A stretch of 64,000 nucleotides of DNA from contig OZ020251.1 in assembly GCA_963971285.1 (NCBI GenBank), positions 7,812,001-7,876,000 of the forward strand, given 5' to 3'. Both the position numbers and the translations under genes were made by a program. This DNA comes from Astropecten irregularis. Lineage: Eukaryota; Echinodermata; Asteroidea; Paxillosida; Astropectinidae. Of the stretch, positions 18,701 through 25,157 are shown piece by piece; the stretch's first letter is position 1, and each line of letters opens with the position of its first letter. Under the pieces are notes generated by a model. The model was not told the DNA's origin and searched no databases. It worked only from the letters and a program-made list of their open reading frames with translations.

Positions 18701-21554
18701 AACGAGATCCCCCATAACTTTGGGGTCGGTTTCTTCCACCTTTCCCCTTCCCCTGTATCTCTCTCAGTATTTCTCTCTGTGTTTTCCATGTATTATTATC
18801 TTCGTTATTATTATTTAAATTCCAAACGGTGTTCATGCAAAAATTGCAAGAAAACTCGGCTATGACGAGGGTTCTCGTGATCACAACTAAGTAGAGGGCG
18901 CTATGACCTTTATGTCTTCCGATTCCTTAGGGTTGCACCCAAGTAAACAAACTCCCATAGACAACAGTGATAAATAATAATACATGAACTTCAAAAATCA
19001 TTTATAAATACTCAGAACTCTCACAGGTGTTCGAGTTGCACAGATAAAGATGATGAACATATCACCTTTTATTTTATTTTCATTTTATGGTGGGTTGACC
19101 ATTAAATATTTAGACCGTCCCACTTTCTCAACCAATTGCATCAGAAATGGTCACTACTGGAAACCCACAGTCCAATCAGGAGGTCCAGTACCCTATTTCT
19201 TTAATCCCCCAATTTCATGGCTCTCTTAACTCGGCGGACGGATTTTGGGACTATTTACTTGGGTGCACCCCTTGGACATCTCTTGTCTTCGATAAAGATC
19301 CTGCTAGGATTGAAACGCGTCAGACCCTCCTATCAGCGTTTTCTCGGGTAATTATTTTGTCTGGTGGGCAGTCTGCATCAGTTTATCACTATCTTGTTTG
19401 TTTTGCTTTCATTGTTTCAGGAATTGTTATGTCATCCGGTGCCAAATGGGCTGAACTGCGCATGCACGTCGCAGCCATTCTTAAAGGAGACGTCATAGGG
19501 GCGAGAAGCTTGGAAGACATCATTTCTGAGGAGGCAGGGGAACTTGTCAAAGACGTTGGACAGCTGAGCGGCAAGCCGTTTGACCCCAAGAGTCTCTTGA
19601 GGAAGCACACGGCCAACATCATCTCCACCGTGGTCCTGGGTAGGAAATTCCAAGACTCGAATGCCGAGGACCAAAAGTTTCTCGATTGTCTTCATCGATT
19701 CTCGGATACCGATGGCTTCGGTTCGTTGCTGGGCATGATGCCTTTCGTGCAGAAATTAGCTTCAATGAGAGGATATGGAGAAGCCAAGACGGCCGTTATC
19801 GACGTCGTGTCCTTTCTACGTCACGAGGTCAAATGTCACCAAATGACAGTCGATTTAAAGCACCCTAGAGATGCAATCGATGTGTTTCTCAGAGGCTCGG
19901 AGACCGCACGAAGACACAACAAGGCAACCCTCATCGATACCGACGATATCGTTCTGACGATATTTGATCTCTTTCTGGGCGGGACAGAAACGATTACCTC
20001 CACGCTGCGATGGGCGCTACTGTACCTGGCCAACTACCCAGACGTCGAACGTGAGATCCAAGCGGAATTCGACGACGTAGTCGGTCGTGACCGGGTACCA
20101 GCGCTTTCAGATCAGAGGCATTTACCGCTCATCGGGGCAACGATTTGCGAGTCCCAGCGACTTGGATGCGTAGTGCCTCTGGTTGGTCCACACTACGTGT
20201 CCGAGGACACCACACTCTTTGGGTTCAACATCCCGAAGGGAACCATCGTTGTTGGGGATTTCTGGAACATGAGCCGTGACCGTGCAATTTGGCAGGACTC
20301 CGGGCATCCGGATAAGTTTGTTCCGGATCGTTTTCTTGATGAAACGGGCATGCTGGACCGACGCGATAAACAGCTAAACGCGTTCAGTCGAGGTAAACAC
20401 GAAATGAGAAACATAAACATCCCTTTTCTTAGCCTACTACTTAAAGATGTAGCACCTAAACTGTCCCTTACGAAATGTCTGACTGATGTTTGGGAATTCA
20501 AATCATATAATAGACCGATTGCGCGGTGCAATGTTTACATGGCATTACGTACGTCAGCTACCTAGTGGGTATTTTTTATACATCTCATTTTGTGCATAAC
20601 AGCAGTGAAAACAAAACAGAAGGCTACATGCATTACGTCGCCCATGTACTCCTGTGCATGTTTTCACCAAGGTTCTGATGCGCAAAATGACATGTAAACA
20701 TGTCCTCTGTGTGTCACGTGATGGCATGTAAACATTGGTCGCGCAATCGGTCTATTATTGTGCCCTGATTTCGCCAATTGTCTGGGAATTATTTGCTAAT
20801 TCGAAACTGAGACACGTAACCGAGGTATGCTATTACCTTCGGCTATAAGGTAATGCTTAAAGGTTATATCATACTTTGTTTTTTATCTAAGAAATTCAGA
20901 TTCGTGGGCACAAATATCAATGACGATACAGTAACAGTCATCTGTACAAATTTCAGTCCTATATACGGTGCCTACTTTTTGAGAAAACCGTAAAACACAG
21001 CCACAGTATTTCTTCAGTCTTTTCTCTTTTATTTTTGATCTTTTAAAAGATCAAAAAGAATTTCGGTCGTTGTTTTGAATAATTTCTGGATAAATACACC
21101 ATCTCAGGCGGAAAAAAAATTAAACCATCTCAGGCGGAAAAAATAACGGTATTTTTCTACCAGCACCATCGTCATACCCTGTCTGTTATACGTAAATCTG
21201 TGAACATTTCTGTATTGGTTTCTTAACAAAGTATGATACATTTAAGCAACTTGTTTGCTTAAGCAGCTCCATGAAATTAAGCCCTGGTAACTTGCCATTG
21301 GATTGGTGATCATGCCGTTCAATTACTTATACCGTGAATTGACTCATTTCTATCATGTTTACTTGTGTTCAGGTCGTCGCCTGTGTCCCGGTGAAAATCT
21401 AGCCAGGAAGCAGCTTTTCCTTCTCCTGTCGAATCTCCTGCATCATTTCCACTTCTCCCTACCGAAGGGTGAGCCTCCCATGCTGTTCAAAGGTGACTTC
21501 AAGATGACCCACGCCCCTCGCCCCTACAAGATAATCGCCACGCCCAGGGACTGA
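3792..21554 (+). CDS. Cytochrome P450, clan 2-like; three exons, intact across a 15-kb first intron
   Basis: Exons are 3792-4161, 19421-20392 and 21373-21554. Junctions are GT-AG and phases agree (1, then 1), giving 1524 nt, 507 aa plus stop, the usual P450 length. The start at 3792 (MMMAG) places the hydrophobic ER anchor at the N-terminus; an in-frame ATG at 3690 would add 34 residues ahead of it. Landmarks: proline-rich hinge (LPPGPRGWPFLG), I-helix GGTETITST at about 310-318, ExxR at 367-370, PxRF-type motif (VPDRF) near 424. The haem loop FSRGRRLCPG is split by intron 2, with the axial cysteine at about 452. A membrane-bound haem monooxygenase is expected; the substrate is unknown. Intron 1 carries a MITE with a whole Polinton inside it; intron 2 carries another MITE. 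No lesion is seen in any exon. Confidence 0.88.
4218..4561. repeat. MITE family A, copy 2, left part (split by the Polinton)
   Basis: It starts TTTAAAGGTAATATCATACTTTGG in P450 intron 1 and runs to the TGGTTT at 4556-4561. Its missing terminal ~30 bp reappears at 18661, on the far side of the Polinton. The MITE was therefore present before the Polinton arrived. Confidence 0.88.
4556..4561 (+). other. Polinton target-site duplication, left copy (TGGTTT)
   Basis: TGGTTT here is repeated exactly at 18661-18666. Six base pairs is the duplication length known for Maverick/Polinton integration. Other family A copies in this window contain TTGGTTTCTTACC at the same site, which is the expected uninterrupted target. 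Confidence 0.88.
4562..4760 (+). repeat. Left terminal inverted repeat of the Polinton
   Basis: It begins AGTAGTATACACAATGGGGG and matches the reverse complement of 18463-18660 with about six mismatches by eye (roughly 97% identity). Similarity ends sharply after the GGTCACTC at 4760. It contains the 15-base palindrome TGTTAATCATTAACA (4703-4717) and a DR1 motif at its inner edge. Confidence 0.9.
4745..4757 (+). promoter_or_regulatory. Perfect DR1 nuclear-receptor motif in the left TIR
   Basis: AGGTCA, a one-base spacer A, then AGGTCA again: the canonical DR1 element bound by RXR heterodimers, HNF4 and COUP-TF. A weaker relative (GGTCCA-A-AGGTCA) lies in the middle of the TIR near 4650. Binding is inferred only. 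Confidence 0.5.
4761..5230. other. Polinton left spacer between TIR and first gene
   Basis: No convincing gene is seen here. A short direct repeat (AAGTTGGTCACG, about 4910-4940) is present. Open frames in this stretch are short and partly overlap the TIR. Confidence 0.5.
5231..5896 (-). pseudogene. Polinton accessory membrane protein, interrupted by an in-frame TAA
   Basis: On the minus strand an ATG at 5896 opens a frame that meets TAA at 5723-5725 and then continues in the same frame, with equally protein-like sequence, to 5231. Upstream lies a charged, probably coiled segment (LERRLEHERDER). Downstream lie a hydrophobic glycine/alanine-rich stretch (STIIAAPVVVALEAAALVCG) and a lysine-rich helical tail. 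A run of 15 C at 5628-5642 encodes five glycines within it. I read this as one gene of about 220 codons with a premature stop rather than two genes. It resembles a conserved uncharacterised Polinton protein; its role is not known. The ATG lies just past the stop of the preceding minus-strand gene (5889-5891 overlaps its first codons), suggesting one transcript. Confidence 0.65.
5889..6582 (-). pseudogene. Minor capsid (penton, PX)-like protein of the Polinton, frameshifted near its end
   Basis: The ATG at 6582 opens 190 codons ending at 6010, but the last ~20 residues look out of frame. Another frame, open from about 6068 down to the stop at 5889-5891, supplies a protein-like ending of about 55 residues. 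A single indel between about 6048 and 6068 would explain this. The body is beta-rich with short hydrophobic strands, and the expected full length (about 230 aa) fits the single-jelly-roll penton proteins of Polintons. The assignment rests on length, composition and position, so it is less certain than the major capsid call. It is transcribed divergently from the neighbour starting at 6600. Confidence 0.55.
6583..6599. promoter_or_regulatory. 17-bp head-to-head intergenic gap (putative bidirectional promoter)
   Basis: The start codons at 6582 (-) and 6600 (+) are separated by only 17 bp. Control elements for both transcripts must therefore overlap the coding regions or each other. No TATA box is evident in the gap. 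Confidence 0.35.
6600..7970 (+). pseudogene. Polinton conserved protein of unknown function, two compensating frameshifts, C-terminal TM
   Basis: Three overlapping open frames make one gene. The first (6600 on) is protein-like to about 6839 and then gives way to the +1 frame, which runs to the stop at 7425. The original frame resumes near 7401-7412 and ends at 7970. The two shifts cancel, so the locus keeps a total length of 457 codons. The shift near 6839 lies in an AAAA run and the second near a TATATA run, both slippage-prone. The product would be a soluble, moderately acidic body, a Pro/Ala/Gln-rich linker, and a C-terminal hydrophobic helix (LTALVVVGVAVGLGW), i.e. a tail-anchored protein. 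I do not recognise an enzyme motif. Its position beside capsid genes suggests a virion role. It overlaps the next gene tail-to-tail by 9 bp. Confidence 0.6.
7962..9209 (-). CDS. Polinton 415-aa acidic coiled-coil protein with C-terminal membrane segments
   Basis: ATG at 9209 (MAEGGFEMSD) is preferred to the GTG at 9266 because it leaves a 60-bp gap before the divergent capsid gene. Order of parts: an acidic N-terminus with a DEEEEE run; a central folded part with Trp-rich KWNRDWKLLTW; a long alpha-helical coiled coil rich in E, K, Q and L (about residues 170-290); a hydrophobic helix (IASIITALGFIISTLVLAL); a proline hinge (PPPTPPTPP); and a C-terminal run of amphipathic or hydrophobic helices. 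The frame is intact. Its architecture resembles a membrane-anchored or membrane-remodelling virion protein, but no function is established. It converges on the neighbouring gene with a 9-bp tail overlap (TAG on each strand). Confidence 0.8.
   Translation of the reverse strand: MAEGGFEMSDIGGHEELGPDEEEEETGFIDDPLVDDSDNVYEAKTTTPSWAGGADMPEGLEEENLASRDVRDLVLARFDAERVEYARPANLEFQVSKSGELWVKWNRDWKLLTWKNNPKKFLSGASIERYWGTGLARALGVIPDTVPQITERLGKINEEANAVVRASDEDIDKSVDDLSMSIESITAEDTLPLRELLGLDRALRDLRGTKAVQESKQVSLQQAIADLRKELERPGTSERADQIEREIQKAEEQLAATQESIDTLNLQLRSQVRQIRETITRVLDKNTSLAERLRTLFREQGVTIASIITALGFIISTLVLALTGGSGVAPPPTPPTPPNKEGIKEWAKKHLQALGHTLAQLAGKAAAALPGIIGSIISWLLNLLSKTAGWLAENLRALVVAIGGLLIVIVRERLA
9210..9269. 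promoter_or_regulatory. 60-bp divergent promoter region between the 415-aa gene and the major capsid gene
   Basis: Start codons at 9209 (-) and 9270 (+) face away from each other across 60 bp. An AT-rich AAAGTTTAATAC lies 20-30 bp upstream of the capsid ATG. This is the only non-coding space available for both promoters. Confidence 0.4.
9270..10574 (+). CDS. MCP: Polinton major capsid protein (PY, double jelly-roll type), intact
   Basis: The uninterrupted 434-residue frame starts at the ATG 9270 and ends TAA at 10574. Length and features fit the Polinton PY family, which structural comparison has assigned as double-jelly-roll major capsid proteins. These include a basic N-terminus followed by NNPSTIDQNQQLLVRFPNLG, repeated beta-strand-like stretches, and a conserved NLGRAVVKKTTIRISG segment. 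It would assemble the icosahedral shell of a virion. It overlaps the ATPase gene by 29 bp, so capsid and packaging functions are probably co-transcribed. No frameshift or stop is seen, in contrast with integrase and polymerase. Confidence 0.85.
   Translation: MASSKYGRKLNPFRSLREPLGIKGIRQSVVVTNNPSTIDQNQQLLVRFPNLGDQDVIVPGTARLAFTISLDSTDENRTVVQNLGRAVVKKTTIRISGNEIMSVDDSDVINCYSDLWKTKRERQSHVYQGIDEAAGNMLKLRVNAGDGSRTQVEDKAIANAYGNRFAIPLDFELLESHMPFFQSALGDRLEYELTFNDYSRVIKATDDSKASYTIDNISLEFDTVSEPSLARTIRGRYAGRLAILYERILRHRKVTLDKSQTLWNINLNVPARSLKGILMLFEDGETAAAFGRDTESFYNPKIEKVEVTIEGVPNQLYSQGIRAYQQWDEARKYFASGPSAKHHPEVAAVAKDLRLADVKIGEYLSSKYALWLDMRTSDDDSLHGSGRRIENASEGVTVQITKKAETAGALNMYLYVIMDAQINIENGRFINALY
10546..11172 (+). 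CDS. FtsK/HerA-family (A32-like) genome-packaging ATPase
   Basis: 208 aa from the ATG at 10546, which lies inside the end of the capsid gene in another frame; a TTG six bases upstream is not preferred. Walker A GQTGCGKT is at about residues 17-24. Walker B LYIIDD is at about 98-103. A polar sensor-like motif (WVLTQK) follows at about 132-137. This order and size match the packaging ATPases of Polintons, adenovirus-like and NCLDV elements, which pump DNA into the preformed capsid. The frame is intact. A 21-bp tandem repeat follows directly. Confidence 0.9.
   Translation: MDVLSTLCTNGHAIICGQTGCGKTVFTLDLLELARSRGGYRDTFAHIIILCPTARWNKTYHERHWVWTDSEVFIVDPGDRLHENLRAFYSIFAGEPTLYIIDDCSASKALTKKKDMLSELAFSGRHDSQSVWVLTQKYNSVLKDLREQTKWIAIFHCKDRDSFEDCLLENDVIPTKEERAVLRKQLSEAKHAKLILKTDQPAAYQLLT
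11159..11204 (+). repeat. 21-bp direct tandem repeat between the ATPase and the next gene
   Basis: AACTGTTAACATAAGCTTAAC occurs twice back to back (11159-11179 and 11180-11200), followed by AAC and the next ATG at 11205. The first copy supplies the ATPase stop codon. Each unit contains the palindromes GTTAAC and AAGCTT. It may be a regulatory site or a simple duplication. Confidence 0.75.
11205..11978 (+). CDS. Polinton 257-aa N-terminally membrane-anchored protein, unknown function
   Basis: ATG 11205 is followed by a strong hydrophobic segment (TLIAVFANLMLWCYFLLEYV, about residues 9-28). A cytosolic-type body rich in charged residues comes next, then a Gly/Asp/Pro-rich tail. The tail (from about 11850) overlaps the start of the next gene in a different frame, and its low-complexity composition may simply reflect that overlap. 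No enzyme motif is recognised. It lies in the + strand cluster between ATPase and integrase, so a virion or membrane role is possible. Confidence 0.65.
   Translation: MLELWMQTATLIAVFANLMLWCYFLLEYVRLKRGITYVISPLQSAVHNMANADEFIDQLLSQEGAKEKSTGTTVAMTIDTERQEQKRARLAAIVAGGTAKKYLGKQPTLAQVDEMTDGEVSKHYGRYEARLGASMTKTLGDSALQMYALLAGRVLPIPPENRPQLVSDLSEDPFAQHALTTACCELYYRYGMYLAPLTAAMTTAKHCRFGDQVSPTYAEDGGDDNEIDGLAGDGPTGDSPARACPGGDPSNAREGDD
11854..12345 (+). CDS. Polinton Ala/Glu/Pro-rich protein with a C-terminal TM segment
   Basis: An ATG at 11854 (or 11863) opens a frame to 12345 that starts 125 bp before the upstream gene ends. The N-terminal third has repeated QETAP units. A lysine/alanine-rich helix follows (about 12000-12060), then an AETAE repeat, and near the C-terminus a single membrane span (GWIAFAVLAAVAVGAALYA). 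It could alternatively be the continuation of the 257-aa frame by a shift near 11850-11960; nothing here decides between the two. Confidence 0.55.
   Translation: MRKMEETTMKSMASQETAPQETAPQEPAQEATPPTLERVTIKNPKKVAAGQKGAAARKAKQEALLEQLQKAKEGLRPSQTAQPAETAETAPETAAEAATFSAQTGWIAFAVLAAVAVGAALYAQKSAPPSINRGSRAKAAPVRIEAREKKVLLDERPDPFHMQ
12360..12599 (+). CDS. Polinton small hydrophobic protein (79 aa)
   Basis: ATG 12360 follows the previous stop by 14 bp, in a CCACC-ATG context typical of eukaryotic starts. Two mildly hydrophobic stretches (YHSAVVSGLAMGYAALG and VGMVILDVGLAMATKDML) suggest a small membrane-associated protein. The family is not recognised beyond its place in the cluster; the frame is intact. 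Confidence 0.6.
   Translation: MSTPSTDGKQLANLAYHSAVVSGLAMGYAALGKKITKGATPKLDFVPYDVGMVILDVGLAMATKDMLVKQGILPADILK
12630..13052 (+). CDS. Polinton 140-aa protein with N- and C-terminal hydrophobic ends and a charged helix
   Basis: ATG at 12630 (MASIAML). An N-terminal hydrophobic segment is followed by a highly charged helical region (DEERKRHDKALEQLQAAQAE, then WSRKRAERLDWINEELRRQ) and a C-terminal hydrophobic segment (IAFVVVGLGATSVAAYML). The same layout is found in uncharacterised proteins of other invertebrate Polintons, from memory. The frame is intact. Function is unknown; two membrane-anchored ends with a helical spacer would suit a membrane scaffold. Confidence 0.65.
   Translation: MASIAMLVGGALVNALAFSGSNFLFSSLSGSDEERKRHDKALEQLQAAQAEWSRKRAERLDWINEELRRQGHAVHTFRDVDEAIRQYNLITAGSGVVLAQKPEPKLSDFYQPSPEQRDREIAFVVVGLGATSVAAYMLTK
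13151..14176 (+). pseudogene. int: Polinton retroviral-type integrase, interrupted by an in-frame TGA
   Basis: From the ATG at 13151 the frame runs to TGA at 13844-13846 and resumes in the same frame to 14176. The catalytic core carries the DDE triad: Asp in HQADLLF, Asp in QVDPGREF and Glu in GIVERFNRT, with 34 residues between the last two. After the stop comes an SH3-like C-terminal region (RLGRSVTKPNEPVLYYLLDG). The core is therefore complete, but the C-terminal DNA-binding part is cut off. A second flaw is possible at the 5' end: an ATG at 13123 in another frame begins a plausible N-terminus that runs out at about 13150. The integrase would insert the element with a 6-bp duplication. The 3' end overlaps the polymerase gene tail-to-tail by 11 bp. 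Confidence 0.8.
14166..18113 (-). pseudogene. polB: Polinton protein-primed family B DNA polymerase, interrupted by an in-frame TAA before motif B
   Basis: ATG 18113 opens 1038 codons to a TAA at 14997-14999. The same frame then continues for about 275 codons to the TGA at 14166-14168. Before the stop: an N-terminal extension; a conserved RGGSYISLPAAVKNKKA segment (about 297-312); Exo I YADFE (491); a Cys/His cluster (CHVC...DHCH, 587-604) resembling a zinc or HNH-like insertion; Exo II FHNLRGYDSH (634); Exo III RTDVLLLADVF (781); and motif A LYLDANNLYGW (876). After the stop: motif B (NNSVFGKTMEN) and motif C YTDTDS (14679-14696). The single stop thus removes two of three polymerase motifs. 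A zinc-ribbon gene lies 4 bp upstream on the same strand. Confidence 0.85.
18118..18393 (-). CDS. Polinton small zinc-ribbon protein (91 aa)
   Basis: ATG 18393 to the stop at 18118-18120. It has paired cysteines and histidines (CGRSCLRDHCKIH, then CQGCG and CRDCG) arranged like a treble-clef or zinc-ribbon domain, with basic flanks suited to nucleic-acid binding. It ends 4 bp before the polymerase ATG on the same strand, so the two are probably expressed together. A replication accessory or transcription role is possible. The frame is intact. Confidence 0.7.
   Translation of the reverse strand: MKGKNNCQWLVLGSTELCGRSCLRDHCKIHLARLRKGKTTYACQGCGIGVKTALARCRDCGVDRIRIQAWREKQRTFRLEFKRLAAIKISI
18463..18660 (-). 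repeat. Right terminal inverted repeat of the Polinton
   Basis: Reverse complement of the left TIR; differences from it are mainly single-base changes near 18474, 18500, 18601 and 18627 plus two near the tip. The outermost bases read TATACTAC, and a following T at 18661 may be shared with the target duplication. Confidence 0.9.
18466..18478 (-). promoter_or_regulatory. Perfect DR1 nuclear-receptor motif in the right TIR
   Basis: TGACCT-T-TGACCT on the + strand, the mirror of the left-TIR motif. It lies about 950 bp upstream of P450 exon 2, within intron 1. Confidence 0.5.
18661..18694. repeat. MITE family A, copy 2, right remnant with target duplication
   Basis: It begins with TGGTTT (second copy of the target duplication) and continues CTTACCAAAGTATGATACTACCTTTAAA, which is the missing end of the MITE begun at 4218. 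Confidence 0.88.
18695..19420 (+). other. P450 intron 1, 3' part
   Basis: Non-coding, AT-rich. The open frame reaching back to 19147 is an extension of exon 2 across the acceptor (TTTCAG at 19415-19420). A segment near 19285-19335 (GATAAAGATCCTGCTAGGATTGAAACGCGTCAG) recurs near 23780 and inverted near 51930-51975, so a dispersed repeat lies here. Confidence 0.55.
20857..21245. repeat. MITE family A, copy 3 (P450 intron 2)
   Basis: It starts CTTAAAGGTTATATCATACTTTG and ends CAAAGTATGATACATTTAAG. It has a private internal duplication of about 20 bp (ACCATCTCAGGCGGAAAAA appears twice near 21100-21140). Confidence 0.8.
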
Positions 21555-21683
21555 TAAGTTGAGTTTTCAAGTCAAAACAGGCAGTATAAAGCTAGCAAAG
21601 CTTTGGTGCATGTTTATTTTGGTCGAGATCCAAATCGCAGTTTTCATTAATTCATAAATATATTGATTCTTGGATTCTTGGCC

Positions 21684-21799
21684 GGGGCAGATTTCACGAA
21701 GCCCTACGATAGATCGTAATTCGAGTTTCGAATGATAACCCATGATCTCAAGTCCTACGATTGATAGTTAGTTACGACGAGTGTGGTGAAATGGACCCC
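21684..21799. repeat. Palindromic MITE family B, copy 2
   Basis: It has CAGATTTCACGAAGCCCTACGAT at one end and GGTGAAATGGACCCC at the other. It lies just downstream of the P450 stop and may form part of its 3' UTR. Confidence 0.65.
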
Positions 21800-21949
21800 T
21801 CGCTTATGTACAGTTTTGTACACTAAGTCCTTGATCTATAGGTCTACTCGCTGAAAGCTTTTTAACATTGATCCATGAAATTGGTATGTATAAAAAAAGT
21901 ACATAACTAGTTAGAAAAATAAAATAAAACAGCAGTTCTGGGATCGATT

Positions 21950-22068
21950 TCACGAAGCCCTACGTTCGATCATAACTCTAGTTAAGAAGGATTATCCATC
22001 GTAGTCTACGTAGGGCTGCAATGTCCTACGATTGATAATAAGTTACGATGAGTTTGCAAATCGACCCT
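21950..22068. repeat. Palindromic MITE family B, copy 3
   Basis: It starts GGGATCGATTTCACGAAGCCC and ends GCAAATCGACCCT, with inner CTACGTAGGGC and TCGTAGT hairpin arms. Confidence 0.7.
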
Positions 22069-22431
22069 AGGTATATAAATCCAAAGTGTACACTATACAA
22101 ACGATTACATCCATGTGAAACATTTCCTGATTATGGTGTCACATTCGAGTGAAGACATCTGGTGATCACAAACAACTAGTTGCTGTAGGTTGAAGCATAG
22201 AGTATTAAAGGAATCTCTTCCTTAATCTATAGTTGAAGTAACTGACACTGCATTGATTCAGAAGAAATGAGCACTAATCTGCGAGCTAATGTGCAAACTC
22301 GTTTCTCATCGTAGTTAGTTTTTTTTCTTTCTTTTTTTCTGTTGTTCTGTTGTTTTGTTTTGTTCTTTGAGATCGCCGATTATGGTGCACAACTTTTAAG
22401 GTCGGTGTTGTGCCATGCATCTTTAAAGGTA

Positions 22432-22787
22432 GTATCATACTTTAGTTTTTATCAAAGAAAAACAGATTCATGGGCAAAGATACCAAGACAGATAAAGTAA
22501 CAGTCAGCTGTGAAAATTTCAGTCCCATACGGCGCCCACTTTTTGAGAAAACAGTAAAAAACAGCTACGGTATTTCTTAACTCTTTTCTCTTTTATTTTT
22601 CATCTTTTAGAAGATAACAAAGATTTTCGGTCGTTGTTTTACTAATTTCTAGATAAATACACCATTTCAGGCGGAAACATTTTAACGGTATGTTTCTACC
22701 ACCTCCATCTTCATACCCTGTAAGTTTTACGTACGTCTGTGAACAATTCTGTTTTGGTTTCTTACCAAAGTATGACACTACCTTTAA
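22432..22787. repeat. MITE family A, copy 4
   Basis: Full-length copy of about 356 bp with ends TTTAAAGGTAGTATCATACTTTAG and CAAAGTATGACACTACCTTTAA. TTAA at both edges is compatible with a TTAA target. Confidence 0.82.
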
Positions 22788-23434
22788 GGTAGTTTGAAAA
22801 GAATGCTTTTTTTCAGAATTCAAATTAAACTTTGCCAAAGATTTATTATACATTTGATAATCATTACGAACCTGTTCAGAGCCAAATGATAATAATTATT
22901 ATTCCGATTCTATATTCGCAGCCAACAATCTGTTGACTTATTCACATTCTAATCTCCTGAGATGGTCTGATAAATGTTCATGATTATTTTGTAAATTCTT
23001 TTTGGTGAAATGGTTTTACGTTTCAATTCGGATAATTTTATTTACATCTATAAATTGCATTGATAGCGTTATTTTTACAATAAATTGTTGATGTACTTGG
23101 TAAAAAATGTATTTAGAAAAAGCAAAGAGCAAAACAATACCTCATTCAGTAATAATCAAATGATCACAGTGGAAAGACGTATACCCGATTAAAAATGAAT
23201 AAAATGAAACGCCATTTCTTCACAGATTTGCAATTACATTATTATCTTGTTTATTCCAGTTTTTCTACACCCATTCTTCTCCAAGTCTATTTTGTTGTTG
23301 TCCACCTTTGATCTTGCCTAACCCTGATCCCTCTTGCTCTTACCACACTTGCCAACCCCACCCTCCCTACCCCTCCCCTTTGTTCCGATCCTCTCACCCA
23401 TTTATGTGTATAGTCATTTGCATGTTCCTGTCCT
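22788..23434. other. AT-rich intergenic DNA, nothing recognised
   Basis: A/T-rich with a C/T-rich patch near 23330-23400. No gene or clear repeat is visible. Confidence 0.45.
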
Positions 23435-23753
23435 CAGGCACGGTTCTACGGGATGCCAACGGGAAGAGGGCTGTAGCCCCAAACAAATTTTGTCTAGCCC
23501 TCCCCCCCCAAAAAAAAAAGAAGAGAAAAGAATGGAATTAAAAAAAGGCTTGAAAATACTGGATCTGTTCAGTTAGTAGGCGCCAATTCCATAAAAAAAA
23601 GCGTAGTGTATGACATTAGGGCATGTTTTTCGACCCCTAATAAGAATAGCAGAAGTGAGTGTTACAAGAACCCAAAATATTGGGTCTTCTAGTCCCCCCC
23701 CCCCCCCCCCCGGCAAAAAAAATATAAAAATATTGGCTCTACAACCGCGCCTG
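23435..23753. repeat. MITE family C, copy 1 (CAGGCRCGGTTCTA ends)
   Basis: It begins CAGGCACGGTTCTACGGG and ends inverted CTACAACCGCGCCTG. It contains homopolymer C and A runs and AAAATATTGGGTCTTCTAG. It is the uninterrupted counterpart of the copy at 25501. Confidence 0.72.
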
Positions 23754-24219
23754 CTTGTCCTCTTGTCATTTAGCTTTCAATAAAGGTCCTGCTGAGATCG
23801 AAACGTCAGGACATCCTTACTCCAAGCGAGATTTGTTTTTGTTAAACTGTTTATAAATATTGTTATCCCAAAAGCAAGGTCTGATCGCTATGAACCGGGC
23901 TATTTACAGTATACGCATTCCATGTGTACACAAAGGTCACTTCGGTTGTTTCATTCGAACTTTGATTTGCAAATAACGGCCGAACGTTTTACTGTTTGAT
24001 TGAATAGTCTAGTTCATGCAATGGGAGATCATTTCCACCATTTAACAGGAAGTTTATACACTATGGGAGCTTAAAAACAGAATCCCTATCAGCTTAAACT
24101 AGGACATCCCGAGTCAGGTCAGGTCAGGTCATGCTAATGGACCATTCCGGCCTGTCAATCAAACTGTGCCCTTTGACCATTTGGAGGACGCCTATTTAAT
24201 CAGGTGACCACGAAAGCCA

Positions 24220-24358
24220 AAGGGTGCATTCGTTTAGCTCACCCGGGTCGACACCAATCAACTCATCACCAATCCCCATTCTCTCGCTTGTTTTGTGCAG
24301 TATAACACGACCATTCCCGGTAAGGGCGGACCCGTGTGAGCTAAACGAATGCACCCTT
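24220..24358. repeat. Hairpin MITE with AAGGGTGCATTCGTTTAGCTCAC ends
   Basis: Left arm AAGGGTGCATTCGTTTAGCTCAC at 24220; inverse GTGAGCTAAACGAATGCACCCTT ends at 24358. About 139 bp with about 23-bp near-perfect inverted ends. Confidence 0.8.
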
Positions 24359-24884
24359 AGTCAAACTCGGTCACGTGTAATAATGTAAAACACCCACGTG
24401 GGCGAGGCTTAAGAGCAAATTTGGAACGGTCCATTGACCGGCCCGTTTGGGGCACTTTGATTTCGCCTGTATACAACTCCTTCATCCCTCTCTGTCTTCT
24501 GCCGCTCTTAACACGTTCTGTCATACTCTCACTAAACAACTGTGTCACATCGTCAGCCTACGTACGTTCTCATTGGACGTCCTGTCCCTCTTTCACACCA
24601 CAAGGTTTTGTTAATCGGGCGTAAAAGTCTCAAGGCAATGACATTTGCGTTTATGTCGGATAGAATGATTATAGATAACTCAAACGAGGTAGCGTCTTTA
24701 TTTTAGTGGTATTTCTGTAAACAACATGTTTGGTTTGCTATGCGATGACTTCGAGTTATTGAAGAGCGCTTATTGTCTGACGATTACATGTTGTATAGTG
24801 TTGACAGTTACACAGTGGTGATTGACTAATGAATCAGTATTGATCATAATAACCACAAGGGAAACTGCCTGAATTTAAAGTTGT

Positions 24885-25015
24885 TGAAAAGTGAACAAAG
24901 AAATTGACTGGAGCGGGATTCAAACCGATGACCCTTCTGAATACCGTACAGTTTTTCTTTGTTCACTTTTCACTTTAAATTCAGTCAGTTTCCCTTGTGG
25001 TTATTTGATGATTAA
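24885..25015. repeat. tRNA-like SINE fragment with inverted tail
   Basis: A GAGCGGGATTCAAACC box-B-like block (minus orientation) and TGAATACCGTACAG are flanked by inverted copies of AAAAGTGAACAAAGA and its complement. The D-arm part is missing. Confidence 0.5.
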
Positions 25016-25157
25016 TATTAATTAAAAAGCCTTATCCTCTTTGAGTGATCCCCACTGTACTGTTCACTGGTTGCAGCATTGCTGCGCGTATCGGTGAAAT
25101 GATCCTTGGGGTATGGCTTCTGACTACCAAACGAACAAAGATAATTGACTACCTATA

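Noticed and set aside
19147-19420. Open frame extending P450 exon 2 upstream to 19147
   Set aside because: It shows no P450 similarity, contains a dispersed repeat, and a good TTTCAG acceptor at 19420 joins exon 1 in phase.
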